DNA from: Streptomyces sp. NRRL WC-3618
GTDB taxonomy: Bacteria > Actinomycetota > Actinomycetes > Streptomycetales > Streptomycetaceae
DNA: 64,000 nt
Direction: 5' to 3'
NCBI RefSeq assembly: GCF_001280005.1
Contig: NZ_LGDW01000236.1
Coordinates: forward strand, 120,298 to 184,297
The position numbers were made by a program, and so were the translations under genes. Below, piece by piece: positions 23,569 through 31,556 of this stretch; within the stretch, counting starts at the first letter, position 1; each line of letters starts with the position of its first letter. The notes under the pieces are model-generated. The model did not search any database. It saw only the letters and a list, made by a program, of their open reading frames with translations, and was not told where the DNA came from.

Positions 23569-26466
23569 TCAGCTGCAACCGCTGGTCGACCCGCATCCCT
23601 CGCAGATGTAGCAGGACCCGGCCCGCTGCATCTTCGTACCGCAGGAGAAGCACAGCGGGGCGTCCGCCTGGATGCCCAACTGCATCTCGACCAGTTCGGC
23701 ACTGGTGTGGACCTGCTGCAGCGCGGGCTCCGGCACCTCCGCGACGACCGCCTTCGGGGCCGCGACGGCCTTCAGTTCCTGGGTGCGGGGCGCCGACTGC
23801 GCCAGGCCCTCGATGTCGACCTCTTCGTCGGTCGGCTCGTAGGACCCCGTCTCCAGGTGACGCTGGCGCTCGTCGGCGGAGTGGATGCCGAGGGCGGAAC
23901 GCGTCTCGAAGGGGAGGAAGTCCAGCGCGAGGCGGCGGAAGATGTAGTCGACGATCGACTGGGCCATACGGACATCGGGGTCGTCCGTCATACCGGCCGG
24001 CTCGAAGCGCATGTTCGTGAACTTCGAGACGTACGTCTCCAGCGGCACGCCGTACTGCAGACCCACCGAGATGGCGATCGAGAAGGCGTCCATCATGCCC
24101 GCGAGGGTGGAACCCTGCTTGGACATCTTCAGGAAGACCTCGCCGAGACCGTCGTCCGGGTAGGAGTTGGCGGTCATGTAGCCCTCGGCGCCGCCGACCG
24201 TGAAGGACGTGGTGATACCGGGACGGCCCTTGGGGAGGCGCTTGCGGACCGGGCGGTACTCGACGACCTTCTCGACGGCCTCACGGATCGTCGCCTCGGT
24301 CTTCTCGGTCACCGCGGCCTTCTCGTCCTCCTTCTTCTTGACGGAGAGCGGCTGGCCGACCTTGCAGTTGTCGCGGTAGATCGCGAGCGCCTTGACGCCC
24401 ATCTTCCAGGCCTCGAAGTAGATCTCCTCGACCTCCTCGACGGTCGCCGACTCCGGCATGTTGACCGTCTTGGACAGGGCGCCGGAGATCCAGGGCTGGA
24501 TCGCGGCCATCATCCGGACGTGGCCCATCGCGGAGATGGTCCGCTCGCCCATGGCGCAGTCGAACACCTCGTAGTGCTCGTGCTTGAGGCCCGGGGCGTC
24601 GATCACATGGCCGTGCTCGGCGATGTGGGCGACGACCGCCTCGATCTGCTCCTCCTGGTAGCCCAGGCGGCGCAGGGCCTGCGGGACCGTGCCGTTGACG
24701 ATCTGCATCGAGCCGCCGCCGACGAGCTTCTTGAACTTGACCAGCGCGAGGTCGGGCTCAAGACCCGTGGTGTCGCAGGACATCGCGAGACCGATGGTGC
24801 CGGTCGGGGCGATGACGGACGCCTGCGCGTTACGGAAGCCGTTCTTCTCGCCGATACGGACGACGTCCTGCCAGGCCTCCGTGGCGGCGGCCCAGATCGG
24901 GGTGTCCAGGTCGTCCATGCGGACAGCCTTGTCGTTCTCGTCGGCGTGCTGCTTCATGACCCGCAGGTGCGGCTGCGCGTTGCGGGCGTAGCCGTCGTAC
25001 GGGCCGACGACCGCGGCGAGTTCGGCGGAGCGGCGGTACGAGGTGCCGGTCATCAGGGAGGTGATGGCGCCGGCCAGGGCGCGGCCGCCCTGGGAGTCGT
25101 ACGCGTGACCGGTCGCCATCAGCAGGGCGCCGAGGTTGGCGTAGCCGATGCCGAGCTGGCGGAACGCGCGCGTGTTCTCGCCGATCTTCTGGGTGGGGAA
25201 GTCGGCGAAGCAGATGGAGATGTCCATCGCGGTGATGACGAGCTCGACGACCTTCGCGAAGCGGTCGATCTCGAAGGACTGGCGGCCCTTGCCGTCGTCC
25301 TTGAGGAACTTCATCAGGTTCAGCGAGGCGAGGTTGCAGGACGTGTTGTCCAGGTGCATGTACTCGCTGCACGGGTTCGAGCCGTTGATACGGCCGGACT
25401 CCGGGCACGTGTGCCAGCGGTTGATCGTGTCGTCGTACTGGATGCCCGGGTCGGCACAGGCCCAGGCCGCCACCGCCATCTTGCGGAAGAGCGCCTTGGC
25501 GTCGACCTCCTCGATGACCTCGCCGGTCATCCGGGAGGTGAGCCCGAACTTGCCGCCCGCCTCGACCGCCTTCATGAACGTGTCGTTCACGCGGACGGAG
25601 TTGTTGGCGTTCTGGTACTGGACGGACGTGATGTCGTCGCCGCCCAGGTCCATGTCGAAGCCCGCGTCACGCAGGGCGCGGATCTTCTCCTCTTCCTTCA
25701 CCTTGGTCTCGATGAAGTCCTCGATGTCGGGGTGGTCGACGTCGAGGATGACCATCTTGGCCGCGCGGCGGGTGGCGCCGCCCGACTTGATCGTTCCGGC
25801 CGACGCGTCTGCGCCGCGCATGAAGGAGACCGGGCCGGAGGCGTTGCCGCCCGAGGAGAGCAGTTCCTTGGAGGAACGGATCCGGGACAGGTTCAGGCCG
25901 GCGCCCGAGCCGCCCTTGAAGATCATGCCCTCTTCCTTGTACCAGTCGAGGATCGACTCCATGGAGTCGTCGACGGACAGGATGAAGCAGGCCGAGACCT
26001 GCTGGGGCTGCGGGGTCCCGACGTTGAACCAGACCGGGCTGTTGAAGCTGAAGATCTGGTGCAGCAGGGCGTACGCCAGCTCGTGCTCGAAGATCTCGGC
26101 GTCGGCCGGGGAGGCGAAGTACTTATAGTCCTCGCCCGCCTTCGTGTACGTCTTCACGATGCGGTCGATGAGCTGCTTGAGGCTCACCTCGCGCTGCGGG
26201 GTGCCGACAGCACCGCGGAAGTACTTGCTGGTGACGATGTTGACCGCGTTCACCGACCAGAAGTCGGGGAACTCGACGCCACGCTGCTCGAAGTTGATCG
26301 AGCCGTCGCGCCAGTTGGTCATGACGACGTCACGGCTCGCCCACTCGACCTCGTCGTACGGGTGCACGCCGGGGGTGGTGTGGATCCGCTCGATGCGCAG
26401 GCCCTTGGCCACCTTCGTCCCCTTTGCGCGGGAACTCCGTGCCGGACCGCTCGCCGTCTCTGTCAT
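23569..26466 (-). CDS. nrdJ: Class II (adenosylcobalamin-dependent) ribonucleotide reductase
   Basis: Reduces ribonucleotides to deoxyribonucleotides using an adenosylcobalamin-derived radical; oxygen-independent. 965 aa, standard for the large actinobacterial NrdJ. Seen: SACFILSVDDSM with an active-site Cys (about 160), FKGGSGAGLNLS, NGSNPCSEYMHLDNTSCNLASLN (about 340-360, radical and redox Cys), PTGTIGLAMSCDTTG, and a C-terminal Cys-rich tail CFSCGTKMQRAGSCYICEGCGS that can bind zinc and pass electrons. ATG at 26466 has GGGAGG four bases from the start. It follows nrdR, with 168 bases between, and shares its NrdR-controlled promoter. In Streptomyces it backs up a class Ia enzyme. Confidence 0.97.
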   Translation of the reverse strand: MTETASGPARSSRAKGTKVAKGLRIERIHTTPGVHPYDEVEWASRDVVMTNWRDGSINFEQRGVEFPDFWSVNAVNIVTSKYFRGAVGTPQREVSLKQLIDRIVKTYTKAGEDYKYFASPADAEIFEHELAYALLHQIFSFNSPVWFNVGTPQPQQVSACFILSVDDSMESILDWYKEEGMIFKGGSGAGLNLSRIRSSKELLSSGGNASGPVSFMRGADASAGTIKSGGATRRAAKMVILDVDHPDIEDFIETKVKEEEKIRALRDAGFDMDLGGDDITSVQYQNANNSVRVNDTFMKAVEAGGKFGLTSRMTGEVIEEVDAKALFRKMAVAAWACADPGIQYDDTINRWHTCPESGRINGSNPCSEYMHLDNTSCNLASLNLMKFLKDDGKGRQSFEIDRFAKVVELVITAMDISICFADFPTQKIGENTRAFRQLGIGYANLGALLMATGHAYDSQGGRALAGAITSLMTGTSYRRSAELAAVVGPYDGYARNAQPHLRVMKQHADENDKAVRMDDLDTPIWAAATEAWQDVVRIGEKNGFRNAQASVIAPTGTIGLAMSCDTTGLEPDLALVKFKKLVGGGSMQIVNGTVPQALRRLGYQEEQIEAVVAHIAEHGHVIDAPGLKHEHYEVFDCAMGERTISAMGHVRMMAAIQPWISGALSKTVNMPESATVEEVEEIYFEAWKMGVKALAIYRDNCKVGQPLSVKKKEDEKAAVTEKTEATIREAVEKVVEYRPVRKRLPKGRPGITTSFTVGGAEGYMTANSYPDDGLGEVFLKMSKQGSTLAGMMDAFSIAISVGLQYGVPLETYVSKFTNMRFEPAGMTDDPDVRMAQSIVDYIFRRLALDFLPFETRSALGIHSADERQRHLETGSYEPTDEEVDIEGLAQSAPRTQELKAVAAPKAVVAEVPEPALQQVHTSAELVEMQLGIQADAPLCFSCGTKMQRAGSCYICEGCGSTSGCS

Positions 26467-26634
26467 GCCGCCTCCCTGTATCGGGCAAAACGCCCAGAAG
26501 TGTCACGTTGTTCCCATGACACGGTGTTGTTCCTGGCGCTGCGGGCACCCTCTTGATGCCGCCCGCAGCAGGTCTTCGGCTCGCCGTCGTTCCGGGGCCG
26601 GGTCCGAACGCGCTGTCCGGGACCGGCCCGCCGG

Positions 26635-27186
26635 TCAGTCGGCGGCGTTGGCGGGCACGGGGACCTGAGCAGTCCCCCCGGACCCGCGATCGTCTTCCTG
26701 GCGCCCCACATCCGGGTCTTCGTCGTCCACGGCGGGGCGGCGCGATGCTTCCCTGAGCTCCGCGATGGCGGCCTCGAAGTCGTCCAGCGAGTCGAACGCC
26801 CGGTAGACGGACGCGAATCGCAGGTAGGCGACAAGGTCGAGTTCCTGCAACGGACCGAGCATGGCCAGCCCCACGTCGTGGGTGGTCAGCTCGGCGCTGC
26901 CGGTGGCGCGCACCGCTTCCTCGACCCGCTGGCCGAGTTGGGCGAGCGCGTCTTCGGTGACGGGCCGTCCCTGACATGCCTTGCGCACGCCATTGATGAC
27001 CTTCGTGCGACTGAAGGGCTCGGTGACTCCGGACCGCTTGACCACCATGAGCGAGCACGTCTCGACGGTCGTGAACCGACGGGAGCAGTCAGGACACTGG
27101 CGGCGCCTGCGGATCGACGTGCCGTCGTCGGTCGTACGACTGTCGACGACGCGGCTGTCGGGGTGCCTGCAGAAGGGGCAGTGCAT
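26635..27186 (-). CDS. nrdR: Ribonucleotide reductase repressor NrdR
   Basis: 183 aa. N-terminal zinc ribbon with CPFC...CPDC (residues 3-34; [17 protein letters not shown]) and an ATP-cone (about 48-138: [24 protein letters not shown]) that binds dATP/ATP; the C-terminal 40 residues are acidic and disordered. It represses nrd operons when dATP is high. ATG at 27186 begins the conserved MHCPFC; a TTG three codons upstream is excluded by family. Two NrdR boxes 31 bp apart lie 110-155 bases upstream, so it probably regulates itself and nrdJ. Confidence 0.97.
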   Translation of the reverse strand: MHCPFCRHPDSRVVDSRTTDDGTSIRRRRQCPDCSRRFTTVETCSLMVVKRSGVTEPFSRTKVINGVRKACQGRPVTEDALAQLGQRVEEAVRATGSAELTTHDVGLAMLGPLQELDLVAYLRFASVYRAFDSLDDFEAAIAELREASRRPAVDDEDPDVGRQEDDRGSGGTAQVPVPANAAD

Positions 27187-27295
27187 GATCTCCAACCCTC
27201 CCTCACAGCAGACTCAATAGCCTCGTAAGGGCCCTTGAGCCCCTCGAAGCAGCCCCCAGCATAGGTGATGCCCGAGGGGTCGAAGACCCGGGGGA

Positions 27296-27309
27296 CCACA
27301 ACTTCTGGG
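27296..27309. promoter_or_regulatory. NrdR box, proximal
   Basis: CCACAACTTCTGGG, an imperfect palindrome that aligns base by base with the second box (CCACTAGATGTGGG). Confidence 0.75.
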
Positions 27310-27326
27310 CTACCGCCGTAATCCAA

Positions 27327-27340
27327 CCACTAGATGTGGG
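27327..27340. promoter_or_regulatory. NrdR box, distal
   Basis: CCACTAGATGTGGG starts exactly 31 bp after the other box, i.e. three helical turns. Paired boxes at about this spacing are the known hallmark of NrdR control. Confidence 0.8.
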
Positions 27341-27629
27341 GATTGGCCCGTACATCCGCACGCACACGCGTGTCGCACCGGTATTGGCATGTGCCGCACG
27401 GCCATACCCCCAGGGAACATGCGGAGATACGGTGAGAACCGCGCGCGAGGGGGGTCGATTCCCGGCTGGCGGGGTTCCGGATGGCAGACTTGAGCACCGG
27501 CCCACGAGGTCTCCACTCCGGCGGTGAAGGGTACGACAATCAACCCCTTCACCCCCTGCGCCCACCCGGCACAGCATGAGCCATACACCCAGAAATCTGA
27601 TCGCGGCAGGCCAACCGCAATTTTTCACT

Positions 27630-27643
27630 CGAACGTGTGTTTG
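27630..27643. promoter_or_regulatory. SOS box (LexA operator) of lexA
   Basis: CGAACGTGTGTTTG fits the Gram-positive/actinobacterial LexA consensus CGAAC-N4-GTTYG perfectly. It overlaps the -35 (TTGGCG, 27641-27646) of a promoter whose -10 is TACCGT (27665-27670, 18-bp spacer), giving a start near 27677. Autorepression is expected. Confidence 0.92.
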
Positions 27644-27704
27644 GCGCAACCTTTCGAAAGCAACTACCGTTGCACTGCACGGGAGACCATCGAGAGGGGC
27701 CGAC

Positions 27705-28484
27705 GTGACCACCACCGCAGACAGTGCCACCATCACCGCCCAGGACCGCTCCCAGGGCCGACTCGAGCCGGTGCATGCGATGAACGAAGCCACGAATCCT
27801 GAGGGACACAAGCGGTCCCTCCCTGGACGACCTCCAGGAATCCGAGCGGACAGCTCGGGACTCACAGACCGACAACGGCGCGTGATCGAGGTCATCAGGG
27901 ACTCCGTGCAACGACGCGGTTACCCGCCGTCGATGCGCGAGATCGGGCAGGCAGTCGGCCTCTCCAGTACTTCATCGGTCGCACACCAGCTCATGGCCCT
28001 GGAGCGCAAGGGATTCCTGCGGCGCGATCCGCATCGCCCGCGCGCCTATGAAGTACGCGGTTCCGACCAAGGGGCTTCCGTGCAGCCCACGGACACCGCG
28101 GGCAAGCCCGCCGCGTCGTACGTCCCGCTTGTGGGCCGTATCGCCGCCGGCGGTCCCATCCTCGCCGAGGAATCGGTCGAGGACGTGTTCCCGCTCCCCC
28201 GCCAACTGGTGGGTGACGGAGAGCTCTTCGTCCTGAAGGTCGTCGGTGACTCGATGATCGAGGCCGCGATCTGTGACGGCGACTGGGTGACGGTCCGCCG
28301 CCAGCCGGTGGCCGAGAACGGCGACATCGTGGCCGCGATGCTGGAGGGCGAGGCCACGGTCAAGCGCTTCAAGCGCGAGGACGGCCATGTCTGGCTCCTC
28401 CCGCACAACTCCGCGTACCAGCCGATCCCCGGCGACGAGGCGACGATCCTCGGCAAGGTGGTGGCTGTTCTCCGCCGCGTGTGA
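27705..28484 (+). CDS. lexA: SOS repressor LexA
   Basis: 259 aa. N-terminal winged helix (about 45-110: [34 protein letters not shown], read in pieces), then the self-cleavage domain: [14 protein letters not shown] (cleavage site Ala-Gly), [17 protein letters not shown] with the catalytic Ser (about 177) and [10 protein letters not shown] with the catalytic Lys (about 214). Represses DNA-damage genes and is inactivated by RecA-stimulated self-cleavage. GTG at 27705 has GAGAGGGG at a good distance and follows the predicted transcription start by 28 bases; an internal ATG at 27780 would give the 234-aa form usual in annotations. Confidence 0.96.
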   Translation: MTTTADSATITAQDRSQGRLEPVHAMNEATNPEGHKRSLPGRPPGIRADSSGLTDRQRRVIEVIRDSVQRRGYPPSMREIGQAVGLSSTSSVAHQLMALERKGFLRRDPHRPRAYEVRGSDQGASVQPTDTAGKPAASYVPLVGRIAAGGPILAEESVEDVFPLPRQLVGDGELFVLKVVGDSMIEAAICDGDWVTVRRQPVAENGDIVAAMLEGEATVKRFKREDGHVWLLPHNSAYQPIPGDEATILGKVVAVLRRV

Positions 28485-28524
28485 GAGCTGCGGGAGGCGG
28501 GCCGTACGGCCCGCGCCCCTGACC

Positions 28525-28558
28525 GGGCCCCGGAACCACTGCGCCGGTTCCGGGGCCC
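28525..28558 (+). terminator. Strong terminator after lexA
   Basis: Perfect 13-bp stem: GGGCCCCGGAACC (28525-28537) and GGTTCCGGGGCCC (28546-28558), 8-base loop, followed by TGCTTTGT. Begins 40 bases after the lexA stop. Confidence 0.88.
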
Positions 28559-28580
28559 TGCTTTGTCCCGTGTTCGGGTG

Positions 28581-28628
28581 CGCCAATGTGCGGGCCACCG
28601 ACTGAAGTCGGTGGCCCGCACATTGGCG
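28581..28628. terminator. 22-bp perfect hairpin between lexA and dinG
   Basis: Arms 28581-28602 and 28607-28628 are exact reverse complements with a TGAA loop. The structure touches the dinG stop codon (28630-28632) and is the longest perfect hairpin I found. Likely terminator for dinG, or for both directions. Confidence 0.8.
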
Positions 28629-28629
28629 T

Positions 28630-30642
28630 CTACGCTTCCGCCGCCCGCTCGGCTTCCTCGGCCGCCGACGCGTCCTCCGCCTGTCGTGCCGTGGCGTCGA
28701 TCGCGGCCAGCGAGCGCCGGACAACACCGCCGTCCGTGGTGTACCAGAAGTCCGGCAGGGAGGCCTTCAGATAGCTGCCGTAGCGGGCCGTGGCCAGCCG
28801 CTGGTCCAGTACGGCGACCACACCGCGGTCCCCCGTCGCCCGTACGAGACGGCCGGCGCCCTGAGCCATGAGCAGCGCCGCGTGGGTGGCCGCGACGGCC
28901 ATGAAGCCGTTGCCTCCGGCGTCCTCTACGGCTTTCTGGCGCGCGCTCATCAAGGGGTCGTCCGGGCGCGGGAACGGGATCTTGTCCATGACGACCAGCT
29001 GGCAGCTGGCGCCCGGCACGTCGACGCCCTGCCAGAGCGACAGCGTGCCGAACAGACAGGTCTTCGGGTCGGCCGCGAAGTTCTTGATCAGCTCGCCGAG
29101 CGTCTCCTCGCCCTGGAGGAGGATCGGGAACTCGGGGATACGGGAACGCAGTTCCTCCGCGGCGAGCTGGGCCGCCCGCATCGACGAGAACAGGCCGAGG
29201 GTCCGGCCACCCGCCGCCTGGATCAGCTCCGTGAGCTCGTCGAGCATGTCGCCGCGGTCGCCGTCACGCGCGGGGCGCGACAGGTGCTTGGCGACGTACA
29301 GGATGCCCTGCTTGGGGTATTCGAAGGGCGAGCCGACGTCGACGCCCTTCCACTGCGGAAGGTCATCGCCCGTCGTGCCCTCGGGTGCGAGGCCCAGGGA
29401 GGCCCCGACGCCGTTGAAGTCGCCGCCCAGCTTGAGCGTCGCCGAGGTCAGGACCACGGAGCGGTCCGTGAAGAGTTTCTCCCTGAGGAGGCCCGACACC
29501 GACATGGGGGCGACGCGCAGTGAGGCACCGAAGCGGTCGTGCCGCTCGTACCAGACGACGTCCCACTCGGAGCCGTTCGCGATCCGCTCCGCGACGTCGT
29601 GCACGGACTCCACCGAGGCCAGCGCCTGCTTGCGGACCGCGTCCTCGTCCTGGACCGACTTGTCGCGGGTCGCACCGATCGCGGAGATCACCGTACGGGC
29701 GGCGTCCCTCAGTGCCATCAGCGCGTACCCGAGGTCTTCCGGGACCTCCTCGAGGCGGCCCGGCAGGGCCAGCTCCATCACCCGCTCGAAGCCCTCGGCC
29801 GCCGTCTGGAGCTGGTCGGCGGCCTTCTCGTTGACGAGCTTCGCCGCCCGGCGCACGGCACGGTTGACCTGGCCGGGGGTGAGCTCGCCGGTGGCCACTC
29901 CGGTGACCCGTGAGACCAGTTCGTGCGCCTCGTCGACGATCAGCACTTCGTGCTGGGGCAGGACGGGCGCGCCCTCGATGGCGTCGATCGCGAGCAGCGC
30001 GTGGTTCGTGACGATCACCTCGGCGAGTTTGGCGCGCTCGCGGGCCATCTCGGCGAAGCACTCGGCGCCGTACGCGCACTTCGAGGCGCCCAGGCACTCG
30101 CGGGAGGAGACGGAGACCTGTGCCCAGGCCCGGTCGGAGACGCCGGGGGTGAGGCCGTCGCGGTCGCCGGTCTCGGTCTCGTCCGACCAGTCGCGCAGGC
30201 GCATCAGGTCCTGGCCCAGCTTGCTGGTGGGGGCGGCCGCCTCGAACTGGTCGAAGAGACCTTCGTCCTCCTCCTGCGGCACGCCTTCGTGGAGGCGGTG
30301 CAGGCACAGGTAGTTCGATCTCCCCTTGAGCATCGCGAACTCGGGGCGGCGGCGCAGGACCGGATGCAGCGCGTCGACCGTGCGCGGCAGGTCGCGCTCC
30401 ACGAGCTGGCGCTGCAGCGCGAGCGTCGCGGTCGCGACCACGACCCGCTCGCCGTGCGCGAGCGCGGGTACGAGGTAACCGAGCGACTTTCCGGTGCCGG
30501 TACCTGCCTGGATCAGCAGATGGGAACCGTCGTCGATCGCCTCTGCGACGGCTTCGGCCATGGTCACCTGGCCGGGGCGCTCCGTGCCGCCGACAGCGGT
30601 GACGGCAGCGTGCAGGAGTTCGGGGAGTGAGGGCTTCGTCAT
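28630..30642 (-). CDS. dinG: DinG-type ATP-dependent DNA helicase
   Basis: 670 aa, XPD/DinG superfamily 2 helicase, 5'-3' polarity in the family. Motif I IQAGTGTGKSLGYL (about 44-57), motif II DEAH (VLIVDEAHELV, about 235), the late motifs LWQGVDVPG and QGAGRLVRATGDRG. Cysteines in SNYLCL, ECLGASKCAYGAECF would hold an iron-sulphur cluster. It resolves structures such as R-loops and damaged forks. ATG at 30642. Convergent with lexA; no SOS box is seen upstream, so LexA control is not supported here. Confidence 0.9.
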   Translation of the reverse strand: MTKPSLPELLHAAVTAVGGTERPGQVTMAEAVAEAIDDGSHLLIQAGTGTGKSLGYLVPALAHGERVVVATATLALQRQLVERDLPRTVDALHPVLRRRPEFAMLKGRSNYLCLHRLHEGVPQEEDEGLFDQFEAAAPTSKLGQDLMRLRDWSDETETGDRDGLTPGVSDRAWAQVSVSSRECLGASKCAYGAECFAEMARERAKLAEVIVTNHALLAIDAIEGAPVLPQHEVLIVDEAHELVSRVTGVATGELTPGQVNRAVRRAAKLVNEKAADQLQTAAEGFERVMELALPGRLEEVPEDLGYALMALRDAARTVISAIGATRDKSVQDEDAVRKQALASVESVHDVAERIANGSEWDVVWYERHDRFGASLRVAPMSVSGLLREKLFTDRSVVLTSATLKLGGDFNGVGASLGLAPEGTTGDDLPQWKGVDVGSPFEYPKQGILYVAKHLSRPARDGDRGDMLDELTELIQAAGGRTLGLFSSMRAAQLAAEELRSRIPEFPILLQGEETLGELIKNFAADPKTCLFGTLSLWQGVDVPGASCQLVVMDKIPFPRPDDPLMSARQKAVEDAGGNGFMAVAATHAALLMAQGAGRLVRATGDRGVVAVLDQRLATARYGSYLKASLPDFWYTTDGGVVRRSLAAIDATARQAEDASAAEEAERAAEA

Positions 30643-30726
30643 AGCCCGACCACCCTACGGGGCGCCACTGACAATCGGGCGATCAAGACGGGAGCGCACG
30701 GTGGGGTCAGGTGGGGCGCGGGGGGT

Positions 30727-31476
30727 TTACAGCACATCGCGCAGGCCCCGGTCCCGGACCATGAGGGCGGCCCGTTTGGCGGGCAGGTCCACCTCGGCGG
30801 AGAACCGGAAACCGGCGCTCAGAAAGGCCGAGACGGAGGGAATGTTGCGCAGATCCGGTTCCGCGACGACGCGGGTACAGGACGGACGGTTGTCGAGTAC
30901 GAGGTCGGCGACGGCTCTGAGCAGGATGCTGCCCAGTCCGCGCCCGCGATCGGCGACACCGCCGAGCAGGAGGTGCACTCCGGTGTCGTGGGGGCGTGCG
31001 GGGTAGTGCCGGGCCAGTGGGTCGAGGTCGGCGCGGTAGATCTCCCAGTAGCTCATGGGGGTGCCCTCCAGCATGCCGAGACAAGGGACGCTGCGTCCGT
31101 CACCGTCGAGCTGGGACCGCAGATGGGCCTCGGTCACGCATTCGGTGCCGGCGAGCTCCCAGAAGGTGGCGACGGTGGGGTCGTTTATCCAGCGGCCGAT
31201 CAGGGACAGGTCGCGCTCGACCCGTACGGGGACGAGGTGGAACGAGCCCGCGGGCGTGCGGGTCGGCCCCCAGTCCCCGATGCGGTCGAGGAGATCGTCG
31301 TCGGTCGCCGGGGCGACGGTGTCCGCCGCCCCGCTGCCGCCGGCGAACAGCGCGACGAACTCGTCGGGCAGGCGCAGCTCCAACGTGTCCTCGCTGTCGC
31401 CGCCGGTGGGGAATTCGGCGTAGCTCTCGGCGATCGGGGCGGTACGGGCGTCGGTGCTCGCGTCGGCGGGTGGCAC
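30727..31476 (-). CDS. Siderophore-type GNAT acyltransferase (IucB/MbtK family)
   Basis: 249 aa. The C-terminal 180 residues have the fold and motifs of lysine N-acyltransferases of siderophore pathways: FHLVPVRVERDLSLIGRWINDP, FWELAG, SYWEIYRAD, HLLLGGVADRGRGLG (acetyl-CoA loop) and AFLSAGFRF. It probably acylates an N-hydroxylated diamine. GTG at 31476 has AGGAG six bases upstream. Last of three same-direction genes with the IucA/IucC synthetase (80 bases between) and the aminotransferase. Confidence 0.85.
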   Translation of the reverse strand: MPPADASTDARTAPIAESYAEFPTGGDSEDTLELRLPDEFVALFAGGSGAADTVAPATDDDLLDRIGDWGPTRTPAGSFHLVPVRVERDLSLIGRWINDPTVATFWELAGTECVTEAHLRSQLDGDGRSVPCLGMLEGTPMSYWEIYRADLDPLARHYPARPHDTGVHLLLGGVADRGRGLGSILLRAVADLVLDNRPSCTRVVAEPDLRNIPSVSAFLSAGFRFSAEVDLPAKRAALMVRDRGLRDVL

Positions 31477-31556
31477 GGGACGCTCCTCTCAGGAGATGGG
31501 GTGTGTCGCGTTCCTCGGGGTGAAAGGGAGTTGGTGCGGTCGGGGCGCCGGAGGTG

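Larger units (their letters stand above)
27187..27704. other. Divergent nrdR-lexA control region
   Basis: 518 bases without a gene, carrying the NrdR boxes on the nrdR side and the SOS box and promoter on the lexA side. The stretch 27350-27600 between them has no element I can name. Confidence 0.75.

Noticed and set aside
22816..26556. A plus-strand open frame of 1246 codons opposite nrdJ
   Set aside because: Shadow of the well-conserved nrdJ reading frame.
27445..27475. GGGGTCGATTCCC resembling a tRNA T-arm
   Set aside because: No matching anticodon or acceptor arms around it on either strand.
27350..27600. Possible cobalamin riboswitch upstream of nrdR-nrdJ, expected from B12-dependent reductase
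   Set aside because: No B12-box or other core motifs found. In Streptomyces the B12 switch controls the class Ia operon, not this one.
30643..30726. SOS box upstream of dinG
   Set aside because: No CGAAC-N4-GTTYG or near match in the upstream gap.
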